Assembly: GCA_036741355.1 (NCBI GenBank)
Contig: DAINSK010000020.1
Location: forward strand, 3,592-67,591
DNA: 64,000 nt
Direction: 5' to 3'
Source: JBBRGK01 sp036741355
GTDB taxonomy: Bacteria > Chloroflexota > Dehalococcoidia > CAUJGQ01
Numbering within the stretch: the stretch's first letter is position 1; each line of letters starts with the position of its first letter. The notes under the pieces are model-generated. The model did not search any database and was not told the DNA's origin. It saw only the letters and a program-made list of their open reading frames with translations. Below, piece after piece: positions 41,901 to 50,964 of this stretch. The position numbers and the translations under genes were made by a program.

Positions 41901-42095
41901 GTGGATACCGTGGATAACCCTCGGAAGCCTTCACGTCAGGCGGGGGACAACCACCAGGGAACCGTGTGGAGCGGGGCCGGAACCGTGGGGAGACCGGCGC
42001 TGCGGCCGGGCGGTATACCGGAGTCAATGCAGTAAAGGGGACGAGTTATCCCCGTTCCGGACGGGTTATCCACACTTTTGGGCAGGTTATCCACA
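41901..42095. promoter_or_regulatory. DnaA-box cluster (candidate replication or DnaA-titration site)
   Basis: Perfect DnaA boxes TTATCCACA lie at 42066-42074 and 42087-42095; TTATCCCCG, a 7/9 match, lies at 42046-42054. These three have the same orientation with 20- and 21-bp spacing, two helical turns. In the opposite orientation, CGTGGATAA (8/9 match, 41909-41917) and a weaker site at 41900-41908 are adjacent. The 299-base gap between obgE and the reductase gene contains no ORF. dnaA/dnaN are not in the window. It may be an origin, a datA/DARS-like site or DnaA control of obgE. Confidence 0.7.
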
Positions 42096-42115
42096 GAAGC
42101 GGGCGCGAGTGGGGA

Positions 42116-43120
42116 TTAGGTATCCCCCGCCACTCTGACTACCGCACGGCCCCGAATGCCGCCTTTCAAGATAGTGGCCAGAGTGCCTGGGAGCTCCGAC
42201 AGTGTGATGTCATAAGCGATACTCTCGGACAGCCCACGCGGCTTTAAGTCGGTGGCAAGCCGTTGCCAGAGGTGTTCCCGCACCGGCATGGGGCAGTTGA
42301 CCGACTCGATACCGAGCAGGTTCACGCCCCGGAGGATGAACGGCAAGACGGTGGTGTGCAGGTCGCTGCCGCCGGTGAGGCCTGAACTGGCGACTGAGCC
42401 GCCGTACTTCGTGGTGCGAAGCATATACGCGAGCGTCGCTCCACCGACGGGATCGACGCCCGCTGCCCAGCGTTCACGATCGATCGGGCGGTTGCTCGGC
42501 GCGGAGACCTCTTCACGGCTCAGGACCTCATTCGCGCCGATGCTCCGCAGGTAAGCGTGTTCGCCAGCCTTCCCGGTGCTGGCCGACACCTCATGGCCGA
42601 GCGCGGCCAGCATCCCAACGGCCGTGCTGCCGACGCCGCCTGTGGCGCCGCTAACGAGCACCGGGCCATTTCCGCGGCGTACACCGTTCTCTTCGAGCCG
42701 CTGGATCGACAGCGCGGCGGTAAAGCCCGCGGTGCCAAGCGCCATTGCCTCGTGGAGCGTCAGCCCTACCGGTAGCTTGACGAGCCAGCCGGCGGGCAAG
42801 CGCGCGTACTCAGCGAAGCCGCCGGAGTGGGCAACGCCGAGGTCATAGCCGGTGGCAAGCACCTTGTCTCCGGGACGGAAGCGCGTGTCGCCGGACTCCG
42901 TTACCGTTCCAGCCAGATCCACGCCCGGAACCATCGGGTAGGAACGTACGACACGGCCGTCCGGGATACACGCGAGGCCGTCTTTGTAGTTGACGGCGGA
43001 GTACGCAACCCGCACGGTGACGTCGCCGGCGGGCAGGTCCTCCATCGAAAGCTGTTTCACACCCGCGCTGAACGAGTCGTCGAACTTGTTGACGACGAAC
43101 GCCTGAAAGCTGCCTGCCAT
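42116..43120 (-). CDS. MDR-family NADPH reductase (AcuI/YhdH-like)
   Basis: A 334-residue zinc-free medium-chain reductase. Features: FQAFVVNKFDDSFSAGVKQL at the start, SAVNYKDGLACIPDGRVVRS, PGVDLAGTV, the nucleotide-binding GATGGVGSTAVGMLAALGH, and VDPVGGATL. Best match in memory is AcuI/YhdH, acrylyl-CoA reductase (NADPH). ATG 43120 starts the domain; the longer frame upstream is not protein-like. Transcribed toward the DnaA-box region. Confidence 0.88.
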   Translation of the reverse strand: MAGSFQAFVVNKFDDSFSAGVKQLSMEDLPAGDVTVRVAYSAVNYKDGLACIPDGRVVRSYPMVPGVDLAGTVTESGDTRFRPGDKVLATGYDLGVAHSGGFAEYARLPAGWLVKLPVGLTLHEAMALGTAGFTAALSIQRLEENGVRRGNGPVLVSGATGGVGSTAVGMLAALGHEVSASTGKAGEHAYLRSIGANEVLSREEVSAPSNRPIDRERWAAGVDPVGGATLAYMLRTTKYGGSVASSGLTGGSDLHTTVLPFILRGVNLLGIESVNCPMPVREHLWQRLATDLKPRGLSESIAYDITLSELPGTLATILKGGIRGRAVVRVAGDT

Positions 43121-43271
43121 CGCTGCCTCCGTAGAGCCGCGGGGTGTGCCCCGGGCAGTTGCGAGTGTAACGGGGCTGCCGATTGTCAGCAATCCGGCGG
43201 GCGCGCAAACGCCCCGGGGGTGCAGCTGGGGCGTTTGTGAAGCAGGGGAACGGGACGGCTGAGACAGCAGA

Positions 43272-43305
43272 GCGGCGCCCGGGTTCGGCCGAGCCCGGGC
43301 GCCGC
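43272..43305 (-). terminator. Strong hairpin after the secreted-protein gene
   Basis: A 17-bp stem (GCGGCGCCCGGGTTCGG against CCGAGCCCGGGCGCCGC, one G-U pair) begins 13 bases after the stop codon of the minus-strand gene ending at 43318. Only a weak T-rich tail follows, so termination is probable but not certain. Confidence 0.55.
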
Positions 43306-43317
43306 CGGAGCATGGGG

Positions 43318-43734
43318 TTAGCAGGTGCTCGGCGCCACGAGATCCACACGTTGGGCGCCGCTGAACTCGGGAACGGTACCGGTGACATATGAGGTGCAGG
43401 CAGCAACCGAGAACCACAGAGTGGCGTCCGCCGTGTCGCAATCGGCGTTACTGCTATCGAGGTCGATGATGTAAAGGCCGCGGTTGGCGTCGTAGATCGC
43501 CGAACCACAAACGCTGCCATTCACGTGCGCGACGATCATCGTGCCGTCGTCGGCGCCATGGTCGTCGACCTGGACGAAGCCGAACATCCGGCCTGCCGGC
43601 GGCATCACCTGCGCACGGGCCGGGAGGGTGCCACGTCCAGCGAGCGCAGGCAATAGCAGCGCCGCGAGCGCGAGTCCAGCCGCCATGAGCCATCGCCGGC
43701 GGGCCGTGGCGTTGACCAGTCGGGACAAAGTCAT
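43318..43734 (-). CDS. Secreted hypothetical protein
   Basis: A 138-residue protein with a clear signal peptide: basic N-terminus (RLVNATARRR) then WLMAAGLALAALLLPALAG with cleavage probably after the ARA in TLPARA. The mature part is about 95 residues with four Cys (GSVCGS, NADCDTAD, VAACTSY and a terminal Cys), so two disulfides are likely. No known family. Monocistronic with its own hairpin terminator. Confidence 0.7.
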   Translation of the reverse strand: MTLSRLVNATARRRWLMAAGLALAALLLPALAGRGTLPARAQVMPPAGRMFGFVQVDDHGADDGTMIVAHVNGSVCGSAIYDANRGLYIIDLDSSNADCDTADATLWFSVAACTSYVTGTVPEFSGAQRVDLVAPSTC

Positions 43735-43869
43735 TGATCAGTCCTGTCGCTAATGCTCGGCGGTCATCAGCTTTCTGCGTTCGCGTCCGTCGCGCCGTGT
43801 ACGGACTGTCACTGATCCCAGTCTTGTCCCGCGTTCTTAGGTTCTCATTAGAAGGGATGAGTCCCGTGT

Positions 43870-44751
43870 CTATCGAACGTACTCCAGCATTTGCAGCGAG
43901 ATTCCCGAGAGCTCGTCGGCGGGGATGGTGGAGACGCGTGTGCCCGGGAGGGCGCCGGGTCCGGGATCCGGGGTGGTGAAGCCCGCGGCGCGGGCCTGGT
44001 CGACGGCCGACTGCAGGCCGGACACCTCGAAAGCGGCCATGCTCGCCATGCCCGGCGTACGCGAGGCGATCGGGCTGTCCGGAGTCGCAGGGCCGAGCAG
44101 CTCGAAAACCGCGTCCCCGATCCTCATCTGGTGAATGATCATCGCCGGCGTTCGGACCTCGCCGGCCACGGGCACACCGAGGACTTCGACCCAAAAGCGT
44201 GTCGCCCGCTCGAGGTCAGGCGCCACCGCGACAAGGTGGTCCAGCCGTTTAAGCGGAAACTTGTGCGACAGCAGCCCGGAGGAGGAACGGCGTTCGTGGC
44301 GGGCGGCATACGACGGGAAGTACTGGATCAGCCTTAGGTCGGTGAGCGCCTGCTCCGGTCCACATACCTCGGCGACCTGGCAGATCTTCTGTCCGTCGCC
44401 GCCGATGACATCTCTGATCGCCGGATTGAGGCCACGACTTTGAAGCTCACGCACGGCGGACTGGATATCTGACACGCGCAGGCACATGGCCATCACCCCC
44501 CGGCCCTGCTCGATCGCGTCCACCAGGGTTGTACCGCCTGCGCGTCGCGCTTCATCGGCATTGGTGACGGCAAGCAACTCGACGTAAAAGCCGCGGTCGC
44601 CTTCGCCGACGAAAAAACCGCTATTACGGGTGCCGCGACCCTGGTGTGTCGTGCCCGGAAAGAGCGTTAGCCCCAGGCGACGAAACGGATCGGCCGCCCG
44701 TTCGATGTCCGCGACGGGCAAGATGACGTGGTCGATGGCGTCGTACAGCAT
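43870..44751 (-). CDS. VOC superfamily protein, two-domain glyoxalase-like
   Basis: A 293-residue protein made of two VOC modules. The first begins YDAIDHVILPVADIERAADP and the second LKRLDHLVAVAPDLERATRF. Metal-ligand candidates are the His in DHVIL and DHLVA and Glu near each module end. Substrates of such proteins are varied: lactoylglutathione, methylmalonyl-CoA or aromatic diols. No signal peptide. The DUF4242 gene precedes it on the same strand with a 66-base gap. Confidence 0.85.
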   Translation of the reverse strand: MLYDAIDHVILPVADIERAADPFRRLGLTLFPGTTHQGRGTRNSGFFVGEGDRGFYVELLAVTNADEARRAGGTTLVDAIEQGRGVMAMCLRVSDIQSAVRELQSRGLNPAIRDVIGGDGQKICQVAEVCGPEQALTDLRLIQYFPSYAARHERRSSSGLLSHKFPLKRLDHLVAVAPDLERATRFWVEVLGVPVAGEVRTPAMIIHQMRIGDAVFELLGPATPDSPIASRTPGMASMAAFEVSGLQSAVDQARAAGFTTPDPGPGALPGTRVSTIPADELSGISLQMLEYVR

Positions 44752-44817
44752 GGCGGTTCTACCTCCGGCTACCAGTCTGACGACACCGTGGTGCAGGAGG
44801 AAGAGGCGCTTCTGGCC

Positions 44818-45081
44818 TTATAGATATGCTTCCGGTAGATATTCGGTCACTTCAGTGACCGAATCGCAGGGGATGTGGGCCAATTTCGCGTGTTCCCAGA
44901 TATGCTGCGGATTTTCGGCCCGGTAGTAGCAGGTCATCAACCCGGCGTCGTCGTCGTAATACGACCGGACCCAGTCAAGCCCGAGGAAGTCGTGCAGGCA
45001 GGCGACCGCCCGGAAGGCCGCAGCGTCGATCTCCTCCCGCCCAACTCCCTGCAGCTTGCGTTCAATGCGGTAGATGCCCAT
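44818..45081 (-). CDS. DUF4242 (SCO4226-type nickel-binding) protein
   Basis: An 87-residue ferredoxin-like-fold protein: MGIYRIERKLQGVGREEIDA, WVRSYYDDDAGLMTCYYRAE, then IWEHAKLAHIPCDSVTEV. This pattern fits the DUF4242/SCO4226 family, small proteins that bind nickel as oligomers. The candidate ligands are Tyr, His and Glu in these motifs. Function is unclear. Upstream of the VOC gene and probably co-transcribed. Confidence 0.75.
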   Translation of the reverse strand: MGIYRIERKLQGVGREEIDAAAFRAVACLHDFLGLDWVRSYYDDDAGLMTCYYRAENPQHIWEHAKLAHIPCDSVTEVTEYLPEAYL

Positions 45082-45156
45082 CGATGTACTCCGCGCTTCG
45101 CACGCTGCTCAGCCTATGCCGGTCCGCATAATACCACTGCTGCGCGGTTTTGTGTG

Positions 45157-45792
45157 CTAGTTTCCGGCAGCGTCGGGACCATCGACAGGCTGCAGCAGGT
45201 GGGAGACATCGGCGAAACGGACGCGAAGGGCGCGCAGCCCGGCTACCCGCCGCGCGGGCAGCGTGCCGGCGCGGATCCAGGCGCGTACCGTCTGGACATG
45301 GACGCGCAGATACTCGGCTACCTCTTCGGGCGTCATCCAGCGCTCCGCGGGCTCGGCTGCCGCGCCGCCCGTCTCCCTCAAATAGGTCTCGATCTGCTCG
45401 GGGGTGACGCCGAGCTCGCCAAACACCCGCCCCGGCAGTCCCTCTTTGCAGCGCATGAACGCCAGCAGGTACGTCAGTTCGTCGATCCGCTTGCGGCCGC
45501 CGCGGCGCATCTCCTGCATTAGTACGCGCGAAAAGCGCACATTGTCTTCCGCCAATGCGACCGAGTTGCCCGGTGGGGACGTGCGCTCGACGATGTCTTC
45601 GATGAGCCGAACGTCGATGGTGATTGGCCCGAGTGTGAAATAGCCGAACCGTGCCACCTGGCGGAGGTAGCACAGAAAGTGGATATCGACGGTTGCCGAC
45701 GAGCCAAGTTGCTGGGCGGTGGCCCGCACGTCGCGGTGGATCCGCTCGACGAAGCCGGCATCCGCGCCGGGTAGCGCGCTTTCACTCGCCAT
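45157..45792 (-). CDS. HTH (excisionase-type) regulator with unknown N-terminal domain
   Basis: A 211-residue protein. The C-terminal 60 residues are a MerR-like excisionase HTH (WMTPEEVAEYLRVHVQTVRA, then WIRAGTLPARRVAGLRALRV). The N-terminal 140 residues are helical (VDIHFLCYLRQVARFGYFTL, DVRLIEDIVERTSPPGNSVA) and I do not recognise them. ATG 45792 is taken; a TATAAT -10 element lies upstream on the minus strand (45839-45844). It is divergent from the acyl-CoA dehydrogenase gene and may regulate it. Confidence 0.72.
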   Translation of the reverse strand: MASESALPGADAGFVERIHRDVRATAQQLGSSATVDIHFLCYLRQVARFGYFTLGPITIDVRLIEDIVERTSPPGNSVALAEDNVRFSRVLMQEMRRGGRKRIDELTYLLAFMRCKEGLPGRVFGELGVTPEQIETYLRETGGAAAEPAERWMTPEEVAEYLRVHVQTVRAWIRAGTLPARRVAGLRALRVRFADVSHLLQPVDGPDAAGN

Positions 45793-45854
45793 ATCGTTAC
45801 TATAGCCTCGCTTTGGGAACAACGCAATTGTACGAAGGATTATAGGTTACCGGC

Positions 45855-45913
45855 TTGACAGCATCCTGTAGGCGATGTATAAGTGCGGATAAGGTTGTAT
45901 GACGTTGTTCATA
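45855..45913 (+). promoter_or_regulatory. Promoter and possible operator of the acyl-CoA dehydrogenase gene
   Basis: TTGACA (45855-45860) and TATAAG (45878-45883) are 17 bp apart, close to the sigma-70 consensus. Just downstream, TATGA-N6-TCATA (45898-45913) is a perfect inverted repeat over the start of the transcript. This suggests repressor control, possibly by the divergent HTH protein. Confidence 0.65.
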
Positions 45914-45947
45914 TGGCGCTTCCGAACGCACCACAGGAGGAGAGAGC

Positions 45948-47129
45948 ATGACCACCGTAACTCCAGGACGGCCGGTGCTGTCCGAAGACCTGCTCGACCG
46001 CTGCGCAGCCCGCACGGCGACCTATGACCGAGAGAACCGCTTCTTCGGTGAGGATTTCGAAGAGCTGCGTCAGGCAGGGTACCTTCTGATAGCGGTTCCG
46101 CAGGAATTGGGTGGTCTCGGCATGACCCTGGCCGAGGTCTGCCGTGAACAGCGAAAGCTGGCGTACCGCTCACCGGCGACGGCGCTCGCGACCAATATGC
46201 ACATCTACTGGACCGGCGTAGCCGCCACCCTGTACGGGACTGGAGACATGTCCTGTAAGTGGATGCTGGAGGAGGCGGCGGCGGGCGAAGTGTTTGCCGC
46301 CGGCCACGGCGAATCCGGTAACGATCTGCCGGTGTTCCTCTCCTCGTCCAAGGCGGAGCGCGCGGACGGCGGCTACCGCATTTATGGCCACAAGATCTTT
46401 GGCAGCTTGACGCCCGTCTGGACGCGGCTGGGCCTCCATGCGATGGATAGCTCCGACCCGGCGAACCCCAAGATCGTGCACGCGTTCATGCCGCGCGATA
46501 CCCCGGGATACACGATCAAGGAGACATGGGATACGCTCGGCATGCGCGCCACCCGCAGCGACGACACGATCCTCGACGGCGCCTTCGTTCCCGACCGCTA
46601 CATCCCACGGGTGGTGACTGCCGGGTTGGCTGGCGCGGACCTGTTCGTACTGAGCATCTTCGTCTGGGCCGAGGCGACGTTCGCCAACATCTACTATGGT
46701 ATCGCCCAGCGGGCGCGCGACGTGGCAGTCGCGGGTCTGAAGAAGAAGACGTCGATCGCGCTGGGTGGAAAGGCGATGGCCTACCACCCGATGCTGCAAT
46801 ACCAGGTCGCCGAAATGTCGCTGGAACTCGATGCCATGGAGGCGCACATCGACCGTATCGCCGACGACTGGGTCAACGGCGTGGATCACGGCGGCGCATG
46901 GCCGAGCAAGCTGGTGTCGGCCAAGTACCATGCGGTGGAGGGCGCCAAGAAAGTCGTGGACCTGGCGATGGACGTCTCCGGCGGTACGGGGATGTTCAAG
47001 AGCAACGAACTGGAGCGGCTGTACCGCGACGTACGCTGCGGCGGCTTCCATCCGGCGAATGCCAGCCTCGTACACGAGTTCGTTGGCAAGACGACATTGG
47101 GCATCCTTGGCGAGGAGCCGCGCTGGTGA
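45948..47129 (+). CDS. Acyl-CoA dehydrogenase
   Basis: A 393-residue flavoprotein with the acyl-CoA dehydrogenase fold: an N-terminal helical domain (GYLLIAVPQELGGLGMTLAE), a central beta domain (GYRIYGHKIFGSLTPV, TIKETWDTLGMRATRSDDTI) and a C-terminal helical bundle (DVSGGTGMFKSNELERLYRD). The catalytic Glu position is not evident, as in many divergent members, so it could act as an oxygenase-type ACAD. A strong AGGAGGAG precedes the ATG. It ends before a clear terminator. Confidence 0.9.
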   Translation: MTTVTPGRPVLSEDLLDRCAARTATYDRENRFFGEDFEELRQAGYLLIAVPQELGGLGMTLAEVCREQRKLAYRSPATALATNMHIYWTGVAATLYGTGDMSCKWMLEEAAAGEVFAAGHGESGNDLPVFLSSSKAERADGGYRIYGHKIFGSLTPVWTRLGLHAMDSSDPANPKIVHAFMPRDTPGYTIKETWDTLGMRATRSDDTILDGAFVPDRYIPRVVTAGLAGADLFVLSIFVWAEATFANIYYGIAQRARDVAVAGLKKKTSIALGGKAMAYHPMLQYQVAEMSLELDAMEAHIDRIADDWVNGVDHGGAWPSKLVSAKYHAVEGAKKVVDLAMDVSGGTGMFKSNELERLYRDVRCGGFHPANASLVHEFVGKTTLGILGEEPRW

Positions 47130-47159
47130 CGTAGGCAGCCGGCGGTCGATAGTCGATAC

Positions 47160-47195
47160 AAGAGGGCGAGGCTGGGAACTCCAACCTCGCCCTCT
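47160..47195 (+). terminator. Rho-independent terminator after acyl-CoA dehydrogenase gene
   Basis: AAGAGGGCGAGGCTGG and CCAACCTCGCCCTCTT pair over about 16 bp with a short loop, followed by TTGC. It begins about 30 bases after the stop codon. Confidence 0.75.
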
Positions 47196-47288
47196 TTGCA
47201 TTGCCCGGGGATTGGGCTGACAATGCGCCTGACGGGACACACTTCGCCGCGCGTTGGTTGCGTGCAAGCTTGATGGAGGTGTCACCAC

Positions 47289-48557
47289 ATGGCGGACCCA
47301 CTTTCCGGCAAACGGATCGTCCTGGGAATCAGCGGATCGATCGCGGCGTACAAAGCCGCCGATCTCGCCTCCAAGCTTCGCCAGGCAGGCGCTCTCGTCG
47401 ATACGGTGATGACGAAGGGCGCCACCGAGTTCATCACGCCGCTGGCGCTGCGGGCGGTGACGGGTCGCGCAGTGATCACCGATATGTACGACCTCCACTC
47501 CGACCTCGCGGTCGAGCACGTCGAGCTCGCGCACGCCGCGGACGCCGTCGTGGTCGCCCCGGCTACTGCCGCGACGATCGCGCGGCTCGCCAGCGGGCTG
47601 GCTGAAGACATGCTCTCGTTGACCGCGCTTGCGACCACCGCTCCCGTGATCGTTGCGCCCGCGATGGAGGCGAACATGTTCGCCCACGCGGCGACACAGG
47701 CGAACCTCGCCTTACTGCGCGAACGCGGCGTAACGATCGTCGGCCCGGCCGAAGGACATCTGGCAAGCGGCCGTCCGGGGCGCGGGCGGCTCGAGCGGCC
47801 GGAGCGGATCGTCGAAGCGATCAAACTTGTGTTGGGTCGAACCGGCGACCTCGCCGGGAAGAAGATCGTCGTCTCGGCCGGCGGCACGCAGGAGCCGATC
47901 GACCCCGTTCGCTACGTAACCAATCGCTCCTCCGGCAAGCAGGGCTACGCCATCGCCGAGGCGGCGCGCGACCGTGGCGCGGCGGTGACGCTGATTTCCA
48001 CCCCCGTGGCGCTCGAGCCGCCCTACGGTGTGGAGCTGGTGCGCGTGGTGCGCGCGGTCGAGATGCGCGACGCGGTGATTGACGCCTGCAGCGGCGCGGA
48101 CGCGCTGATCATGGCCGCCGCTGTGGCCGACTTCCAGCCGGCCACGATCGCCGATCGGAAGATCAAGAAGCGGCCCGGCCAGACGACGCTGACGCTCGAA
48201 CTGGAGCGGACCCCGGACATCCTTGCAGACGTCGCCGCCCGGGCAGACCAGTTTCCGGGGCTGGTGCGGGTGGGCTTTGCCGCCGAGAGCAACGACCTGC
48301 TGGAGAATGCTGCCATCAAGCTGCGCAGCAAGGACCTAGCCTTGATCGCCGCGAACGACATCACCGCCACCGACGCCGGCTTCGCGACCGAGACGAACCG
48401 GGTGGTGCTGATCGACGACGAAGGGATCGAGCATCTTCCGCTGGTCAGCAAGTACGACGTCGCCAACCGCCTGCTCGACCGGGTTGCGGACCTGCTGCAT
48501 AGGCGCGGCCAGGCCGATACACGGCGGAAGGAAATGACGCGGGCGCGCGACGGGTAG
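47289..48557 (+). CDS. coaBC: Bifunctional PPC decarboxylase / phosphopantothenate-cysteine ligase
   Basis: A 422-residue CoaBC. The CoaC half has the FMN-binding GISGSIAAYKAADLASKL, PAMEANMFAH and the region ASGRPGRGRL. The CoaB half has VVSAGGTQEPIDPVRYVTN, SSGKQGYAIAEAARDRG and FAAESNDLLENA. It converts 4'-phosphopantothenate and cysteine to phosphopantetheine in CoA synthesis. GGAGG precedes the ATG. The last 25 residues are basic and poorly conserved. Confidence 0.95.
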   Translation: MADPLSGKRIVLGISGSIAAYKAADLASKLRQAGALVDTVMTKGATEFITPLALRAVTGRAVITDMYDLHSDLAVEHVELAHAADAVVVAPATAATIARLASGLAEDMLSLTALATTAPVIVAPAMEANMFAHAATQANLALLRERGVTIVGPAEGHLASGRPGRGRLERPERIVEAIKLVLGRTGDLAGKKIVVSAGGTQEPIDPVRYVTNRSSGKQGYAIAEAARDRGAAVTLISTPVALEPPYGVELVRVVRAVEMRDAVIDACSGADALIMAAAVADFQPATIADRKIKKRPGQTTLTLELERTPDILADVAARADQFPGLVRVGFAAESNDLLENAAIKLRSKDLALIAANDITATDAGFATETNRVVLIDDEGIEHLPLVSKYDVANRLLDRVADLLHRRGQADTRRKEMTRARDG

Positions 48558-48706
48558 GCCGGCCGTGCCGCTATTGCTGTTCTCCGCCTGAAACCTAAGC
48601 CCGTACGCTGCCGAACGGGTTATGCGGCAACTCGGCCACAAGTTTACGCTTGTCGCGCCGAACTGTCCGACATCTGATATTTTACTGGCCGGCATTGTAG
48701 TGATAG

Positions 48707-50539
48707 ATGCGCGCTGACGACTTCCTCCAGTTCCTATCGCAGGCGTTGTACGTCCTGATCTTCATGGTGGTCGGGACGAAAGCCTTGCGCCGTCCATCGC
48801 GCACGAACGTGGACATTTCGCTGTTGTTCGGTGCCGCCGCTGGTCTAACCGCCATTGAATGGGTCACCAATGCAGCGGCAGTCAAGCCGGGCCACATGTT
48901 GGCTGCAATTACTGCAAGCCTAGCGATGGCGTTGCCGTACCTGTTGTTGCGGCTGGTTGATGACTTCACCGAAGTACGGCTCGGGATCGTCCGTGCGGCA
49001 GAAGCCGGCCTGGTGCTCGCCGTCGTTAGCGTGTTCATAGCGCCTAACCCGCTGCCGGAATGGCTGACGATGCTGCTGGTCCTCTACTTTGCAGTGCTCG
49101 CTATTTACTGCTCGGTCCAGTTCGTACGCCAGGCACGGCAATCGATCGGCGTAACTCGTCGACGAATGCAGGCGGTCGCGGGGGGCTCCGCTTTTCTCGG
49201 GGTGGCGATCATCGTGGCCGGCCTGCAGTCGGCACTGCACGGCCTGAACGAGGTTTGGTCAGTGCTCGCGCCGGTCTTCCCGCTTGCTTCGGCACTGTGC
49301 TACTTCCTCGGATTCGCCCCGCCCCCATGGTTGCGACGCGCCTGGCAGGAGCCGGAGCTGCGCGCTTTCCTCAGTCGGGCGGCGAACCTGCCTCGCCTGC
49401 CGGACACCGAGTCAATCGTTCGTGAACTGGAACGGGGAGCCCGCAACGCCGTCGGGGCGCCAACCGCCGCCATCGGTTTATGGGATGAAAGCGCAGAGGT
49501 GTTGCGCTTCTCGGTCAACGGCGAAACGATCAGTCACGCTCCGGGCACGATGCTCGGCAGCCGCGCCTTCGTCAACCAGCAGCCGCTATTTACGCCGAAC
49601 TCAGTTCACGACGACCCGACCAACGCGGAGTTCTATCGCGCCTACGATAGCGTCGCGATATTGGCGGCGCCCATCACCGCGGACAGGACCCGGCTCGGGG
49701 TGCTAATCGTGTACGCGCCCCGGGCGCCAATTTTCGCCGAGGACGATCTGGCGTTGGTGAAGCTGTTGGCCGATCAAGCGGCGGTAATCCTCGAGAGCCG
49801 GGCACTAACCGATGAAGCGACAGGGGTGCGGGCGCGCGAGGAAGCGGCCCGACTGAAGGACGATTTTCTTTCCGCGGCGGCACACGACCTCAAGACACCG
49901 CTCACCACCCTGATCGCCCAGGCCCAGCTATTGCAGCGGCGCGCGGTGCAGCGGCCGGAAGCCCCGGTGGATGTAGCCGGTTTGGAGCGCATCGAGCGCG
50001 AAGCGAACCGGCTGCGGACGCTGGTGCTGGAACTCCTGGGCGCGGACCGCGTGGAGCAAGGCAAATTGGTCACGTCTCTGGAGCTGGTAGACCTGGCAGA
50101 GCTGGCGCGAGAAGTCTGCGGGCGGCAAATGCCCGAGCGCCATCGTTGCACCGTTGAGGCCGCTGAGCCGGTGGTTGGCAAATACGATCGCAACCGTCTG
50201 CTGCAACTGTTGGAGAACCTGGTCGAGAACGCGATCAAGTACAGCCCGGCAGGCGGGGACGTGCTGATCACCGTGGATACTCGAAATGACGAAGCGCTGC
50301 TAACCGTGAGCGACACCGGCATCGGTATCCCTCCCCCCGATCTCCCGCGCGTCTTCGATCGGTTTCATCGAGGCGCTAACGTGGATGATCGCCGCTTTGC
50401 GGGTATGGGCCTGGGGTTATTCATCTGTCGCGGTATCGTGGAACAACATGGGGGCCGGATCTGGGTGACGAGCACTCCGGGCCGGGGAAGCACCTTCCAT
50501 GTCACGTTGCCCGTTATGACAGCCGTCGTTGCGGCGTAA
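48707..50539 (+). CDS. Membrane sensor histidine kinase with GAF domain
   Basis: A 610-residue kinase. About seven N-terminal hydrophobic helices (residues 10-215) are followed by a GAF domain (230-375), HisKA with the acceptor His in SAAAHDLKTPLTTL, and HATPase_c (NAIKYSPAGGDV, DTGIGIPPPDL, GMGLGLFICRGIVEQHGG). It senses a membrane or intracellular signal. The single-domain response regulator begins 18 bases downstream and is the likely partner. Confidence 0.9.
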   Translation: MRADDFLQFLSQALYVLIFMVVGTKALRRPSRTNVDISLLFGAAAGLTAIEWVTNAAAVKPGHMLAAITASLAMALPYLLLRLVDDFTEVRLGIVRAAEAGLVLAVVSVFIAPNPLPEWLTMLLVLYFAVLAIYCSVQFVRQARQSIGVTRRRMQAVAGGSAFLGVAIIVAGLQSALHGLNEVWSVLAPVFPLASALCYFLGFAPPPWLRRAWQEPELRAFLSRAANLPRLPDTESIVRELERGARNAVGAPTAAIGLWDESAEVLRFSVNGETISHAPGTMLGSRAFVNQQPLFTPNSVHDDPTNAEFYRAYDSVAILAAPITADRTRLGVLIVYAPRAPIFAEDDLALVKLLADQAAVILESRALTDEATGVRAREEAARLKDDFLSAAAHDLKTPLTTLIAQAQLLQRRAVQRPEAPVDVAGLERIEREANRLRTLVLELLGADRVEQGKLVTSLELVDLAELAREVCGRQMPERHRCTVEAAEPVVGKYDRNRLLQLLENLVENAIKYSPAGGDVLITVDTRNDEALLTVSDTGIGIPPPDLPRVFDRFHRGANVDDRRFAGMGLGLFICRGIVEQHGGRIWVTSTPGRGSTFHVTLPVMTAVVAA

Positions 50540-50557
50540 GCAAGGCGGCGATATGGT

Positions 50558-50962
50558 ATGCCCACGGACATATCGATCGCCATGCGTCGGAGTGCAGACG
50601 TGAACAAAGCATCTTCCATCCTGGTTGTAGACGACGACCCATCGATCCGTTCGATCGTCGTTGAGATCCTCGAGATGGAAGGGTATCCGGTCGAGTCGGC
50701 AGCGAACGGCGCCGAGGCCCTGAAGATCGTCGAGCACAAGCGGCCCTCGCTGGTGTTGTTGGACATGCGGATGCCGGTGCTTGATGGATGGGGCTTCGCT
50801 CAGGCGCTCGATCAGCGGGCGATTAAACTGCGCATCCTGGTCATGACCGCCGCACAGGATGCGCGCCGCTGGGCCGAAGAGATCGGCGCCGAAGGCTACC
50901 TCTCCAAGCCATTCGACGTGCCCGACCTGATTGACGTCGTGGAACGGGCAGTTCGGGCGTGA
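50558..50962 (+). CDS. Single-domain response regulator (CheY-like)
   Basis: A 134-residue receiver domain: ILVVDDDPSIRSIV, the phospho-Asp in LVLLDMRMPVLDGWG, Thr in LVMTAAQD, and Lys in YLSKPFDVPDLIDVV. No output domain, so it signals by protein contact. An internal GTG near residue 16 is an alternative start. Pairs with the preceding kinase. A C-rich repeat follows directly. Confidence 0.9.
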   Translation: MPTDISIAMRRSADVNKASSILVVDDDPSIRSIVVEILEMEGYPVESAANGAEALKIVEHKRPSLVLLDMRMPVLDGWGFAQALDQRAIKLRILVMTAAQDARRWAEEIGAEGYLSKPFDVPDLIDVVERAVRA

Positions 50963-50964
50963 CC

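Noticed and set aside
46170..47687. 505-residue minus-strand frame opposite the acyl-CoA dehydrogenase
   Set aside because: High GC at third positions opens the antisense frame; the plus-strand gene has clear family motifs and promoter.
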